A stretch of 64,000 bases of DNA from Actinomycetota bacterium (GCA_014381745.1 JACNLA010000017.1:5472-69471); one strand, 5' to 3'; shown: positions 19,814 through 28,897, counted from the first letter of the stretch. Numbers and translations: made by a program. Notes: generated by a model from the letters alone, not told the origin.

Positions 19814-21109
19814 GTGGCAAGCGACCCCCCAACCCGATCCACCGACACCCTCCCGATCAACGCCAACAGGATCCGGGTTGGTGCCCTCCTAATGGTGCTG
19901 GCGGTCGTCGCCACCGCATGCATCTCAACCAACTCATCCGAGTCGGCTGCCGTGTCCGGCATAAGAACCCGGCAACCAGGCCCATCAGCAGTGCCGAATG
20001 AGAGAACCGAAACCAGCGACCCGACCAAGCCGTTCGAGGTTGAACAGATCGCAGCCGACCTCCCGGACTTTGGCCCGTCGGCCATCGCCAACAAGTTCGA
20101 CGACGCCTTTCCAGATCCCCTGGTCGATCCGAACAGGATCCGTTCTGGTGGACCACCGCCGGATGGGATCCCCCCTCTCGACACGCCCCGCTTCGTCACC
20201 GCCCAAAATGTCGACTTCCTGCAACTGAACGAGCCTGTCCTTGCTCTACGTGTCGGCGGCGAATCACGTGCATACCCGGTTCAGATTCTGACCTGGCACG
20301 AGATCGTGAACGACACCGTCGGAGGCATCCCCGTATCGGTCACCTACTGCCCCCTGTGCAACACGGCTGTGGCCTACGACAGACGCCTGGGTGACAGGAT
20401 CCTCTCGTTCGGGACCTCAGGGATGCTCTACAACTCCGCGCTGGTCATGTACGACCGCCAGACGGAGTCTCTCTGGAGCCACTTCACCGGCGAGGCCATA
20501 GTCGGCCTGCTGGTTGGCGAGCAGGCGACCACCTACCCTGTCTCCACGGTGGCATGGGGGGACTGGCTGGCCACGAACCCCGACGGCCTCGTTCTATCCA
20601 ATGACACGGGCTGGTCACGCGACTACGGCCGAAACCCGTACCCCGGCTACGACGACGTCGACACCATCCCCTTCCTGTTCGACGGAGACACCGACGGGCG
20701 CCTCCTGGCCAAGGAGCGTGTGATCGGAATCAGACGTGACAACGACTCGGTTGCCATCACCCTCGAGAACCTCACCGACGAGGGTGTACTCGACATCGAT
20801 CTGGCCGGGCAACGGATCAGCGTCTGGCACCGTCCGGGAACGGCATCAGCGCTCGACGACATCACCCTCGCCGACGGCCGGGACATCGGCTCGACCGGAG
20901 CCTTCCTCCCCGTGGTCAACGGTCAGGAGCTCCAGTTCACCACCGACGGCGAATGGTTCACCGACGACGGGACTGACAGCCAGTGGAATGTGCTCGGTGA
21001 AGCAGTCGCCGGGCCTCTAGCAGGTACCAGGCTGGAAGCCGTTGAGCACGTTGACACCTTCTGGTTCGCCTGGGCGGCATTTCGACCCGATACACAGATC
21101 ATCTCCTGA
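19814..21109 (+). CDS. DUF3179-domain lipoprotein
   Basis: About 431 residues. A membrane segment VGALLMVLAVVATAC ends in a lipobox Cys (about residue 36), so the protein is probably anchored outside the membrane. The body matches DUF3179: ILTWHEIVNDTVGG, TYCPLCNTAVAYDR with a CxxC, and LWSHFTGEAIVG. The biochemical role of the family is unknown; the CPLC motif suggests a metal or redox site, which is inference. The start is uncertain: GTG 19814 gives a sensible signal peptide, while ATG 19754 lies inside the module 1 palindrome. No clear ribosome binding site. Confidence 0.78.
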   Translation: MASDPPTRSTDTLPINANRIRVGALLMVLAVVATACISTNSSESAAVSGIRTRQPGPSAVPNERTETSDPTKPFEVEQIAADLPDFGPSAIANKFDDAFPDPLVDPNRIRSGGPPPDGIPPLDTPRFVTAQNVDFLQLNEPVLALRVGGESRAYPVQILTWHEIVNDTVGGIPVSVTYCPLCNTAVAYDRRLGDRILSFGTSGMLYNSALVMYDRQTESLWSHFTGEAIVGLLVGEQATTYPVSTVAWGDWLATNPDGLVLSNDTGWSRDYGRNPYPGYDDVDTIPFLFDGDTDGRLLAKERVIGIRRDNDSVAITLENLTDEGVLDIDLAGQRISVWHRPGTASALDDITLADGRDIGSTGAFLPVVNGQELQFTTDGEWFTDDGTDSQWNVLGEAVAGPLAGTRLEAVEHVDTFWFAWAAFRPDTQIIS

Positions 21110-21161
21110 GCTCGCCTCACCGGAGACCGATAGTCCAACCACGGCAACCTGGAGCCACGGC

Positions 21162-21464
21162 TCAGGACGGGTCGGACTCCTCGCCGGCAGCCAGGCGCTC
21201 GCCGAACTCCTTCAACCGACCAAGAGCCTCTTCCGATAGGCCACCACCGGACCGCTCCGTAGCAGCCCTAATGGACTCGTAGGTCTCGACCTCGAGCCCA
21301 CAGCGACGGCAGTCGGCCAGATGCCCGCTGACCTTCACGGTGGTCGACTCATCCAGGGCCAACGGACCGGCTACAGACTCATCCAGGTACTGCTGTAGAA
21401 GACGACCAACCTCAGGGCAGGACAGCTCGCCGTCCTTTCGTCGTAGGAACCGGCGAAACATCAT
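21162..21464 (-). CDS. ZAS-type anti-sigma factor
   Basis: 100 residues. The zinc-binding anti-sigma motif Hx3Cx2C is visible as HLADCRRC (His48, Cys52, Cys55), with Cys16 (LSCPEVGRLL) as the fourth likely ligand. There is no membrane span, so it is a cytoplasmic, possibly redox-sensing, regulator like RsrA. The ATG overlaps the sigma factor stop by 4 nt, which fixes their stoichiometry. It should sequester the sigma factor until zinc is lost or the cysteines are oxidised; the signal is inferred from the family. Confidence 0.86.
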   Translation of the reverse strand: MMFRRFLRRKDGELSCPEVGRLLQQYLDESVAGPLALDESTTVKVSGHLADCRRCGLEVETYESIRAATERSGGGLSEEALGRLKEFGERLAAGEESDPS

Positions 21465-22081
21465 CCCTCCCCCATCTCATCGTCAGGAACCAGTTCGTCG
21501 CGGATGCGACGGCGGGCACGGTGCAGCCGGCTCATCACGGTGCCGACCGGTACGTCCAGGACCCCGGCTGCCTCTGCGTAGGTAAGGCCGTCCACGTCGA
21601 CCATCTCCAGCACCCGACGAAAGCGGTCTGGCAGACCGTCGAGTGCAGCGACCACACGGGCGTCAAAGACCGGGTCGACCACCTCATCCTCGGCACTCAC
21701 ATGCGGCTCAGCCGTCTCCAGCACCGAGACACCCTCGTCGGGGTTGCGCTCCAGGTCGGGGAGGCGCTTGCGGACCCGGTTCAGGTTGGTGTTGCGCATG
21801 ATGGTCAACAGCCACGCCCTCGGGTAGCGCCCATCGAAGCGCTCGATAGCCTTCCATGCCCGCACCAGCGTGTCCTGGACAAGGTCCTCGGCGTCCGCAG
21901 AATGGCGGGTGAGAGAAAGGGCGACCCGGCCGAGCACGTCGATCTCGGGCAGCACATACTTCTGGAATGCCTGCTCAGCCGACAGAGACGTCGGTTCCAG
22001 GTTGCCCACACGCTCGGTAACCCCAGAATCAGCGGCACCATTCCCGTCGTCCAAGTCGGCCTCCTGGACCTCGTCAGTCAC
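21461..22081 (-). CDS. ECF sigma factor, SigH/SigR-like
   Basis: 206 residues. Region 2 spans about 40-110 (DAEDLVQDTLVRAWKAIERF, then YPRAWLLTIMRNTNLNRVRK) and region 4 about 145-200 (LPDRFRRVLEMVDVDGLTYA, then VPVGTVMSRLHRARRRI). The partner is a ZAS anti-sigma factor, as in SigR/SigH thiol-stress systems. The GTG start lies exactly 6 nt after a TAGGGT box, so the transcript is probably leaderless. The gene is divergent from a flavoprotein operon, a plausible target. Confidence 0.93.
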   Translation of the reverse strand: MTDEVQEADLDDGNGAADSGVTERVGNLEPTSLSAEQAFQKYVLPEIDVLGRVALSLTRHSADAEDLVQDTLVRAWKAIERFDGRYPRAWLLTIMRNTNLNRVRKRLPDLERNPDEGVSVLETAEPHVSAEDEVVDPVFDARVVAALDGLPDRFRRVLEMVDVDGLTYAEAAGVLDVPVGTVMSRLHRARRRIRDELVPDDEMGEG

Positions 22082-22087
22082 GGTCCA

Positions 22088-22093
22088 ACCCTA
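22088..22093 (-). promoter_or_regulatory. Leaderless -10 box of the ECF sigma gene
   Basis: TAGGGT on the minus strand, 6 nt before the GTG start. This spacing puts the transcription start at the start codon, as in actinobacterial leaderless genes. No ribosome binding site is present. Confidence 0.5.
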
Positions 22094-22134
22094 CGTCCCT
22101 GAGAGCCATCCGACCATGAACTCTGGTTTCTGGT

Positions 22135-22163
22135 TTGCCCGACTCCGACACTGCTTCTAGATT
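22135..22163 (+). promoter_or_regulatory. Promoter of the HsaA-like operon, leaderless
   Basis: TTGCCC (22135-22140), a 17-nt spacer and TAGATT (22158-22163), followed by 6 nt and the ATG at 22170. The match to TTGNCN-17-TANNNT and the missing ribosome binding site argue for a housekeeping-type promoter with transcription starting at the ATG. Confidence 0.6.
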
Positions 22164-22169
22164 CGGGCA

Positions 22170-23321
22170 ATGGCGGACCTCGTACAAGTGGCCCGTGAGT
22201 TGGGACCCTCGATCGCCGAGAGGTCCGAACGGATCGAAGCCACCCGGACCCTCCCGGATGATGTCGTTCACGACCTGTGCTCAGCTGGCCTGTTCCGCTT
22301 CTTCGTCCCAGCAGAACTCGGTGGCCCCGAGGTGGACGTCGCAACGGGCATGGCCACCATCGCCGAGGTGGCCCGACACGACGGCGGGGCCGCCTGGTGC
22401 GTGATGATCGCCGGAACCACATCCCTCCTGGCCGGCTTTCTCCCATCCGATCACGCCACGACCATCTACGGCCCGGCCGACTCCTGTACCGGCGGCTACT
22501 CGGTTCCCAGCGGAACAGCACGACCAGTCGACGGTGGACTCGTCGTCTCGGGTTCCTGGGAATGGGGTTCGGGCACCCGCCACTGCACCTGGATTGGGGG
22601 AGGTACGCGCCTGGTCGACGACGACGGCGCACCTACCCGCAGAGCCGACGGGCTGTTCGCCCCGTTCGTGTTCCTTGAGCCCGGCGACGTCGAGTTCGTG
22701 GACACCTGGCATGTCACCGGGCTCTCAGGCTCAGGTTCCACCGACTACGCGACCAGAGAAGCGTTCGTGCCAGAGGGTCGCTGGGTGCAGTTGCCCGATG
22801 CGAAACCGCGCCTCGACGGCCCCCTCTGGCGCTTCCCCTTCTACGGCATGCTCGCTACCGGAGTGGCCGCTGTGGCCATCGGTCTGCTCGACGGTGCGAT
22901 CGACAGGTTCGTCGAGATAGCCGAGGCCAAGACGCCTCAGGGCTCCGGGCGCACTCTGGCTGAACGGGCGTCGGGACAGATCTCCATCTCCACTGCAGAA
23001 GCCACCGCCCGGTCCACCAGAGCCTTCCTCCAGGACGCTCTGGGTACCGCATGGGAAACGGCGTCTGCCGGCGACCCGCTGACCATCGAACAACGTCGCG
23101 CCATCAGGCTGGCTGCAGCCGATGCGGCACAGAGGTGTGCCGATGCCCTCATCAACCTCCAGCGACAGGCGGGCGGTACCGCCGTCTATCTGCGAGAACC
23201 CCTCCAGAGGGCGGTACGGGACGGGCAGGTCGCCGCGACCCACGGCATGGTGGCCGAGAGGATCCACGAACTGACGGGGCGTATCCGACTGGGGTTGGAC
23301 ACCGACACGACGCTGTTGTGA
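22170..23321 (+). CDS. HsaA-like flavin monooxygenase (acyl-CoA dehydrogenase fold)
   Basis: 383 residues with the acyl-CoA dehydrogenase type 2 layout used by two-component flavin monooxygenases such as HsaA and DszC: RTLPDDVVHDLCSAGLFRFF at the N-terminus, DGGAAWCVMIAGTTS, GTARPVDGGLVVSGSWEWGSG and a helical C-terminal domain. It lacks the EGTSEIQ catalytic motif of true dehydrogenases. Such enzymes hydroxylate an aromatic or a sulfur atom with reduced flavin from a partner; the nitroreductase-like gene two places downstream could supply it. Substrate unknown. Confidence 0.75.
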   Translation: MADLVQVARELGPSIAERSERIEATRTLPDDVVHDLCSAGLFRFFVPAELGGPEVDVATGMATIAEVARHDGGAAWCVMIAGTTSLLAGFLPSDHATTIYGPADSCTGGYSVPSGTARPVDGGLVVSGSWEWGSGTRHCTWIGGGTRLVDDDGAPTRRADGLFAPFVFLEPGDVEFVDTWHVTGLSGSGSTDYATREAFVPEGRWVQLPDAKPRLDGPLWRFPFYGMLATGVAAVAIGLLDGAIDRFVEIAEAKTPQGSGRTLAERASGQISISTAEATARSTRAFLQDALGTAWETASAGDPLTIEQRRAIRLAAADAAQRCADALINLQRQAGGTAVYLREPLQRAVRDGQVAATHGMVAERIHELTGRIRLGLDTDTTLL

Positions 23322-23331
23322 ACTCGCAGAC

Positions 23332-24129
23332 ATGACCAGCGACGACTTCGAGTACCTGCAGTTCGAATACGACGAGGACGTCCTCATCGTCACCATCGAC
23401 AAGGTCGACGACCCCCTCAACAAGGTCGACGACCGGATGCACCACGAGTTGACGAATCTGTTCCCGCGCCTTCAGGCCGAACGCAGTGCCCGGGCTGTCC
23501 TCCTGACCGGTACCGATTCGGCCTTCTCAGCCGGCGGCGACTTCGCCTGGTTCCCCGAGTTCCAGGAACCCGGGTTCGCAGCCAACCTGCGACTTGACGG
23601 AAAGTCGCTCATCTGGGACCTCCTGGACGTCCACCTACCAATGGTCTGTGCCGTTACCGGACACGCAATGGGCCTGGGAGCCAGCATCGCCCTTCTCTGT
23701 GACGTGGTGGTCATGTCCGAAACGGCACGGCTGGGCGACCCCCACGTAAGGGTCGGAATCGTGGCAGGTGACGGTGGCACGATCGCATGGCCGCTCGCGC
23801 TCGGCCCCGTACTGGCCAAGCGGTTTCTCCTCACCGGGGACGCAGTTGGAGCACAGGAGGCCGCCCGGCTGGGCCTGATCACAGAATCGACACCCGACGC
23901 AGAGACCTGCCGGGCCGCAGGCCTTGCATGGGCAAAGCGCCTCGCCGCCGGTGCGCCACAGGCGGTGCAGTACACAAAGCAGGCCGTCAACGCCTGGATC
24001 AAGCAGACAATGGGATCCTCATTCGACCTGTCCACGGCCCTGGAGATGCTCACGTTCACCTCAGAGGACCACGCCGAAGCTCTCGCAGCTCTGGCCGAAA
24101 AACGCGAACCCCGCTTTACCGGCAGGTAG
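23332..24129 (+). CDS. Enoyl-CoA hydratase/isomerase family protein
   Basis: Crotonase-fold protein of 265 residues. The oxyanion-hole segments are LTGTDSAFSAGGDFAWF and VTGHAMGLGASIALLCDVVV, followed by ARLGDPHVRVGIVAGDGG, a pattern of a large, functionally mixed crotonase subgroup. At the classical hydratase glutamate positions it has other residues, so hydratase activity is not assured; isomerase or hydrolase action is possible. Starts 10 nt after the HsaA-like stop, 12 nt before the nitroreductase start. Confidence 0.87.
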   Translation: MTSDDFEYLQFEYDEDVLIVTIDKVDDPLNKVDDRMHHELTNLFPRLQAERSARAVLLTGTDSAFSAGGDFAWFPEFQEPGFAANLRLDGKSLIWDLLDVHLPMVCAVTGHAMGLGASIALLCDVVVMSETARLGDPHVRVGIVAGDGGTIAWPLALGPVLAKRFLLTGDAVGAQEAARLGLITESTPDAETCRAAGLAWAKRLAAGAPQAVQYTKQAVNAWIKQTMGSSFDLSTALEMLTFTSEDHAEALAALAEKREPRFTGR

Positions 24130-24141
24130 GAGGACAGCGGC

Positions 24142-24816
24142 ATGGGTAGAGAAACCGAGCCGGAACCGGGTCTCCTCGAGGGCCTGATGACCCATCGGGC
24201 GATGCGCCGGTACACCGATGATCCGGTCAGCGAAGAAGACATCTGGACCTGCCTCAAGGCAGCGGTCCAGGCGCCGAGCGGGGGCAACATCCAGCCCTAC
24301 CAGTTCCTCATCGTGCAGGACCCGGACACAAGGCTGGCTCTGGCCGAGATCTACAGACGTGGATGGGCACGGTACGGCGCTGCCATTGCTCCAACCGAAT
24401 TCCCAGACGATGCCGCCAGAAGCAGCTGGGAACGCAACAACCGGGCCACAGTCCACCTGGCACAGAACCTCGAGCACGTACCGGTGCTCGTGCTCGTTCT
24501 CATGCCCGCCATCGACATGACGGTCGAGGACGACGAGGGCCCGATGCCCGTAGGTCCCACCCACGCCTCCGTGTACCCGGCGGTCCAGAACTTCATGCTG
24601 GCAGCACGCTCACTGGGACTCGGAACGACCATGACCACGCTGCACCGAATCTACGAGGACGAGGTGCGCCAACTGTGTGACATACCCGAGCGCTACGAGG
24701 TCCTGGCCCTACTGCCCCTCGGGCATCCGACCGGCAACTGGGGCGTAGCCCCTCGTAACAGGCCAGCCGAACGCATCACGTCATGGGATCGGTTCGGGCA
24801 GAAGAAGACTCCGTGA
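24142..24816 (+). CDS. Nitroreductase family FMN oxidoreductase
   Basis: 224 residues. FMN-binding signature THRAMRRYTDDPV at the N-terminus and QAPSGGNIQPYQFLIV, then PAVQNFMLAARSLGLGTTMT and LPLGHP near the C-terminus, all typical of NAD(P)H-dependent nitroreductases. A perfect AGGAGG lies 9 nt before the ATG. Possible role: flavin reductase partner of the HsaA-like protein or reduction of a nitro or quinone group. The stop overlaps the next start (GTGA). Confidence 0.88.
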   Translation: MGRETEPEPGLLEGLMTHRAMRRYTDDPVSEEDIWTCLKAAVQAPSGGNIQPYQFLIVQDPDTRLALAEIYRRGWARYGAAIAPTEFPDDAARSSWERNNRATVHLAQNLEHVPVLVLVLMPAIDMTVEDDEGPMPVGPTHASVYPAVQNFMLAARSLGLGTTMTTLHRIYEDEVRQLCDIPERYEVLALLPLGHPTGNWGVAPRNRPAERITSWDRFGQKKTP

Positions 24817-25736
24817 CCAGCGGGCCGGTTCGGGTCGGCGTCTCGATCCCGCCGGCTGGCCTCAGATCGCGCGAGGAGGCGGACGCGTATGTGAACGCCG
24901 CCGCCGACGGCGGCCTCGACCACCTGATCACGTCGGACCATGTGACATTCCGTGGAGGCCAGGGACGGGACGGCCTGATGACCATGGCCTGGCTGGCGGG
25001 GCTGCACCCCACCATCGGTCTCTACGTCGGCGTCTACCTGCTTGCCCTCCGTCATCCCGTGGCGGTGGCCCGCCAGGTCTCGACCCTGGCTGAGGACGCT
25101 CCTGGCCGCCTCACCCTCGGAATCGGAGTAGGTGGCGAGGACCGTCACGAAATGGAGTCGGTCGGGGTGGACCCTGCCACCCGAGGACGTCGGACCGACG
25201 AGGCCCTTGACGTTCTCCTCCCACTTCTGGACGGAACTACCGTCGACCACGACGGTGAGTTCTTCCAGGTGCCGAACACCTCTGTCAGGCCGGAACCTGA
25301 CCCTCCGGTCATGATCACGGTTGGTGGCCGTTCGAGTGCTGCCATTCAGAGGGCCGGATCACGTGGCCGTGGCTGGCTGGCTTCATGGTGCTCACCTGAG
25401 CGGTTCGCTGCCGGAGTCGCCATGGCTGAAGAAGCCGCCATCTCAGCCGGCCGGACCGACGTGACATGGAGGCACGGGTATCAGGTGTGGGTGGGGTTGG
25501 GAGACACACCGGAGAAGGGGGCGGAAATCCTGGGCCCCCTTATGGAGTCCTTCTACGGTGCTCCCTTCTCGGCGTTCGAGAGGTATTCGCCGGTCGGCAC
25601 GCCATCCGAGATCGCCGGGTGGCTGGCCCCATTCGTGGACGCGGGTGCCGTCGACCTCAACCTGGCACCCGTAGCCGGTACGCCCTCGGAGGCGATAGCC
25701 GGAATTGCCGAGGTGAAGCGCCTGCTGAAGCGCTGA
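24813..25736 (+). CDS. LLM-class flavin/F420-dependent oxidoreductase
   Basis: TIM-barrel luciferase-like oxidoreductase of 307 residues. It begins VTSGPVRVGVSIPPAGL and has LDHLITSDHVTFRGG, VGVYLLALRHPVAVARQVST, RLTLGIGVGGEDRHEMES and GGRSSAAIQRAGSRGRGWLA, the order of segments in actinobacterial F420-dependent members. Whether it uses FMNH2 or F420 cannot be told from motifs. GTG start inside the preceding stop; last gene of the operon starting at 22170. Confidence 0.87.
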   Translation: MTSGPVRVGVSIPPAGLRSREEADAYVNAAADGGLDHLITSDHVTFRGGQGRDGLMTMAWLAGLHPTIGLYVGVYLLALRHPVAVARQVSTLAEDAPGRLTLGIGVGGEDRHEMESVGVDPATRGRRTDEALDVLLPLLDGTTVDHDGEFFQVPNTSVRPEPDPPVMITVGGRSSAAIQRAGSRGRGWLASWCSPERFAAGVAMAEEAAISAGRTDVTWRHGYQVWVGLGDTPEKGAEILGPLMESFYGAPFSAFERYSPVGTPSEIAGWLAPFVDAGAVDLNLAPVAGTPSEAIAGIAEVKRLLKR

Positions 25737-25751
25737 GAAACCAATGAGCTC

Positions 25752-27845
25752 TCAGGGGCGGGTCGGCCTCACGGGGGCCGGCTGGCCTGCTGCCGGCATT
25801 ACATCGTCGGGGCCCAGCATCGTGAGCTGGTCGTCGGCCTCCAGCACAAGGTCAGCATCAGGTGTCAGCGAGATCCCGAACCTGGTGACCGCTGCCAACT
25901 CCACGCCGTCGAGCCACTCGATGTCACCGAACCGCTCACCGATCAGGCCGACGTCGCCCCCCTCAGGAAGCAGCGTGTACTGGCGAAGCGTCATGCCCGG
26001 AAGGAGGGCGGACTTGACCTCGGCCTCGGTGCCGGCCGACCCGATCAGGCGGGCCCCACCGTGCAGGTAGCCGGCCAACTCCCCGGCCAGCCGCAGCGAA
26101 CGACCCGGATTCGCCGCCGTCCCGGCAAGGAAGAACAGAGCGTTCACCCTCTCCCCAGACCCACCCCACGCTGCCGGGATCCTGATGCCGTCAGCCGCCC
26201 GCACGATCACCAACTGGTCCTCGTCGATGGCATCGAACAGGGCAACCGGCGTAGCCGTCGGATGATCGTCAGAAGGCTGGATCCAGAGCGAGCCCGTCTC
26301 AAGGAACTGGTCGCTCACCAATTCGGCAGACAACCCGATGCGGTCCGAAAGCACGGTGGACACGCGCTCGGCGGCCTCGGCGATATCAGTACCCGAGGAC
26401 ACGCTAAGCACCGCAGCCCGTGCGATCAGCCCCGCGTAGTCATCGTCGCCACGCAATCCGTGGCCGGCCATCGCAGCACTCATCTCGCGGTCCAGGCCGC
26501 GGTCGACACCCTCGCCCCAGCGCTCGAAAACGTGGCGAATGGCACCGGCCCGGTTGGTTCGTGGCGTGGCATACAGGTGGTGCCATCCCCATGCAACCAC
26601 CGTGACAACACCGATGAAGACAAGTGCAAGCAGACCGAGTTGGGAGATGAGCAGGACCGAGATGGCGATTCCGACGAACTGGGTGAACGGGTAGAAGGGG
26701 GTGCGGAAGGCAGGTGCGTATGAAACGATCCGCGAGGCCCTCAGTACCAGAACGGCCAGGTTCACCATTCCAAGGGTGAGCAGCACGAACGCACTTGCCA
26801 GCTTGGCTATTGCCTCGGCGTCGAACGCCACGACCACCAGGGCGATCATCGCACCGGTGATCACGACCCCGACCGCCGGTGTTCCGTAGCGGCTCAACCC
26901 TCCAAGCCGGGCAGGCAACAGGCCGTCACGTGCCATCGCCATCGGGTACCGCGCAGCCGCCAGGATCCCAGCGTTCACCGCCGACGCAAAAGCAGCCAGA
27001 GCCGCCACGACCACCAGCCAGACTCCTACAGTCGGCAGCACGGCGACCGCAGCGGTGTGAATCGGAGCAAGATCATCGTGGAGTATCTCCGGCGGTACCA
27101 CTACGACAGCCACCAACACCCCGAGGGTGTACAGGAGCGTGGCAGCCCCCAGCGAGAGCATCATCCCCAACGGAATCCGGTGCGACGGATCCTCCACCTC
27201 TTCAGCAGCGCTGGCGACCTTGGTGAGGCCTCCGTAGGAAACGAACACCAGCCCCGTAACTGCCAGCACTCCGGACCAACCTGAGGTGAAGAACGGATCG
27301 AGACGCGAACGGTCGATTCCGTTCGCCCTCATCTCCCAGAATCCTCCCACGAGGAACCAGGCCATCACGACCAGGATGAACGCGACCATGATCAGCTGGA
27401 CCGACGCGCTGGCCTTGGAACCAACGACGTTGACGAGCGTGAACACCCCAATAAGCACAAGCGCCAGGGTCCTGCCGTCGACATCAACAATCAGCACCAG
27501 ATAGGCGCTCATGCCGACCATTGCAAAGGCGTCCTTGAGCACAAGCGAGAGCCATGTGCCGAAGCCGGCCACGGTGCCAACAGCCGGACCAAGCGCACGC
27601 TCCAGGAAGTAGTAGGCGCCCCCGGCCTTGGGCAGAGCGGTCGACAACTCGGCGACGCTGAGCATCGCAGGAATGGCAAGGATGCCCGCCAGCAGATAGG
27701 CGATGATCGCTGCCGGCCCCGCCTTGGCGGCTGCCAGGCCGGGAAGAAGAAAGAGGCCAGACGAGAGCATCGCCCCCGTGGAGAGGGCGAAGACGTGGCG
27801 CAACCCGAGCGACCTGGTCAGTTTTCCGGAAACACGTGCCGCCAT
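25752..27845 (-). CDS. APC amino acid permease fused to degenerate EIIA-like and TrkA-C domains
   Basis: About 697 residues. Residues 1-430 form a twelve-span APC permease (SGLFLLPGLAAAKAGPAAII, PKAGGAYYFLERALGP, FVSYGGLTKVASAAEEVEDP). Residues about 470-600 resemble fructose/mannitol-type PTS EIIA, but where EIIA has a phosphorylatable PH the sequence reads ATPVALFDAID, so the histidine is replaced by Val. Residues about 620-690 look like a TrkA-C (RCK-C) ligand domain. The soluble part probably senses a ligand and gates uptake rather than carrying phosphate. ATG chosen because a TAGGTT box lies 6 nt upstream. Confidence 0.82.
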   Translation of the reverse strand: MAARVSGKLTRSLGLRHVFALSTGAMLSSGLFLLPGLAAAKAGPAAIIAYLLAGILAIPAMLSVAELSTALPKAGGAYYFLERALGPAVGTVAGFGTWLSLVLKDAFAMVGMSAYLVLIVDVDGRTLALVLIGVFTLVNVVGSKASASVQLIMVAFILVVMAWFLVGGFWEMRANGIDRSRLDPFFTSGWSGVLAVTGLVFVSYGGLTKVASAAEEVEDPSHRIPLGMMLSLGAATLLYTLGVLVAVVVVPPEILHDDLAPIHTAAVAVLPTVGVWLVVVAALAAFASAVNAGILAAARYPMAMARDGLLPARLGGLSRYGTPAVGVVITGAMIALVVVAFDAEAIAKLASAFVLLTLGMVNLAVLVLRASRIVSYAPAFRTPFYPFTQFVGIAISVLLISQLGLLALVFIGVVTVVAWGWHHLYATPRTNRAGAIRHVFERWGEGVDRGLDREMSAAMAGHGLRGDDDYAGLIARAAVLSVSSGTDIAEAAERVSTVLSDRIGLSAELVSDQFLETGSLWIQPSDDHPTATPVALFDAIDEDQLVIVRAADGIRIPAAWGGSGERVNALFFLAGTAANPGRSLRLAGELAGYLHGGARLIGSAGTEAEVKSALLPGMTLRQYTLLPEGGDVGLIGERFGDIEWLDGVELAAVTRFGISLTPDADLVLEADDQLTMLGPDDVMPAAGQPAPVRPTRP

Positions 27846-27851
27846 CCGCAC

Positions 27852-27857
27852 AACCTA
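27852..27857 (-). promoter_or_regulatory. Leaderless -10 box of the APC permease gene
   Basis: TAGGTT on the minus strand, 6 nt before the ATG at 27845. No ribosome binding site and no good -35; transcription would begin at the start codon. Confidence 0.5.
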
Positions 27858-27916
27858 GGCGGTCTCAGACCCCGGTTGTAGAGATCCGGATCTACGTGAC
27901 CTCCCGAACGGTTTCG

Positions 27917-28897
27917 TCAGCTGAGGCTCCCCAGGAAATCCAGCAGCGCGGAGTTCACACCAGATGCGTCCTCCTGCTGCATCCAGTGCCCCACGCCGGG
28001 CAGGATCACCGAGGCGTGCAGGCTCGGCAGCGTCTGTGGGTACCGGCTGATGCTGCCGGCTCCCCAGATGGTCGGGCCGTCCTTCTCACCACCGATGAAG
28101 AGCGACGGTTGTGTCAGCGGCGCTCCGTGCCAGGCCCTCATGTCGACCCAGTCCAGGTCAACACACCTGTAGCGGTTGAGGCCTCCGGTGAAGCCGGAGC
28201 GGCCGAACTCTGCCGCGTAGAAGGCGAGGTCGTCGGGCGTCATCCACGCCGGCGGCTTCTCCGGATACCTGAAGGAGTCGTTCATCTGCCCGCCCGGAGC
28301 TATCAGGCCCATCGGCTTCTCATCGGATCCGAACGGTGGACAGTCACCAGATGCGGTGAAGTAGAAGCCCTCCAGCCAACGCTCGGGGTCGACGTCTATC
28401 TCAGCCTCGGCCCGACCGGGCTGCTGGAAGTACTCGATGTAGAACTCGTCGTCGCCACCCATCATCGTGAAGGCATCTGTTGGACGTAGGTCGCTCCTCG
28501 GCTCGTAGGCGACCGACAACAGAGCCACCGCCGTGAAGACGTCAGGTCTGAGGCGGGCCGCGGCAGCCGCGATAGGCGAGCCCCAGTCGTGACCAACGAT
28601 CACGGCCGTCTCCTCGCCTAGGGCCTCGACCACGCCCACACAGTCGCCGACCAGCTCCACGAGGCGGTAGGCGTCGATCTCGTCGGGCGCGTCCGACGAC
28701 CCGTACCCCCTGACGTCGAGTGCGACCGCCCGCATCCCCGCCTCGGCAACAACCGGCAGCTGGTGACGCCAGGAGTACCAGGACTCGGGAAACCCGTGAA
28801 CGAACAGAACCATCGGCCCTGATCCGACCTCGGCCACGTGGATGCGAGTTCCGAACGCATCCACGTCGTGTCGGCTGAGGCCGGTGATCTCCATCAT
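27917..28897 (-). CDS. Epoxide hydrolase-like alpha/beta hydrolase
   Basis: 326 residues. HGFPESWYSW (residues 34-43, oxyanion hole HGxP), LDVRGYGSSDAP, nucleophile Asp104 in VGHDWGSPIA and catalytic His in LPGVGHWMQQED match soluble epoxide hydrolases, which open epoxides to diols. A haloalkane dehalogenase would have the same Asp; the HGFPESWYSW and cap region favour epoxide hydrolase. The ATG overlaps the stop of the upstream PIN toxin gene (ATGA), so it is translated with a toxin-antitoxin pair, which is odd. GAGGAG lies 12 nt before the start. Confidence 0.85.
   Translation of the reverse strand: MMEITGLSRHDVDAFGTRIHVAEVGSGPMVLFVHGFPESWYSWRHQLPVVAEAGMRAVALDVRGYGSSDAPDEIDAYRLVELVGDCVGVVEALGEETAVIVGHDWGSPIAAAAARLRPDVFTAVALLSVAYEPRSDLRPTDAFTMMGGDDEFYIEYFQQPGRAEAEIDVDPERWLEGFYFTASGDCPPFGSDEKPMGLIAPGGQMNDSFRYPEKPPAWMTPDDLAFYAAEFGRSGFTGGLNRYRCVDLDWVDMRAWHGAPLTQPSLFIGGEKDGPTIWGAGSISRYPQTLPSLHASVILPGVGHWMQQEDASGVNSALLDFLGSLS

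Noticed and set aside
25733-25755. Hairpin CTGAGA/TCTCAG between convergent LLM and APC genes
   Set aside because: Six-bp stem overlapping both stop codons, no T-run; too weak to call a terminator.
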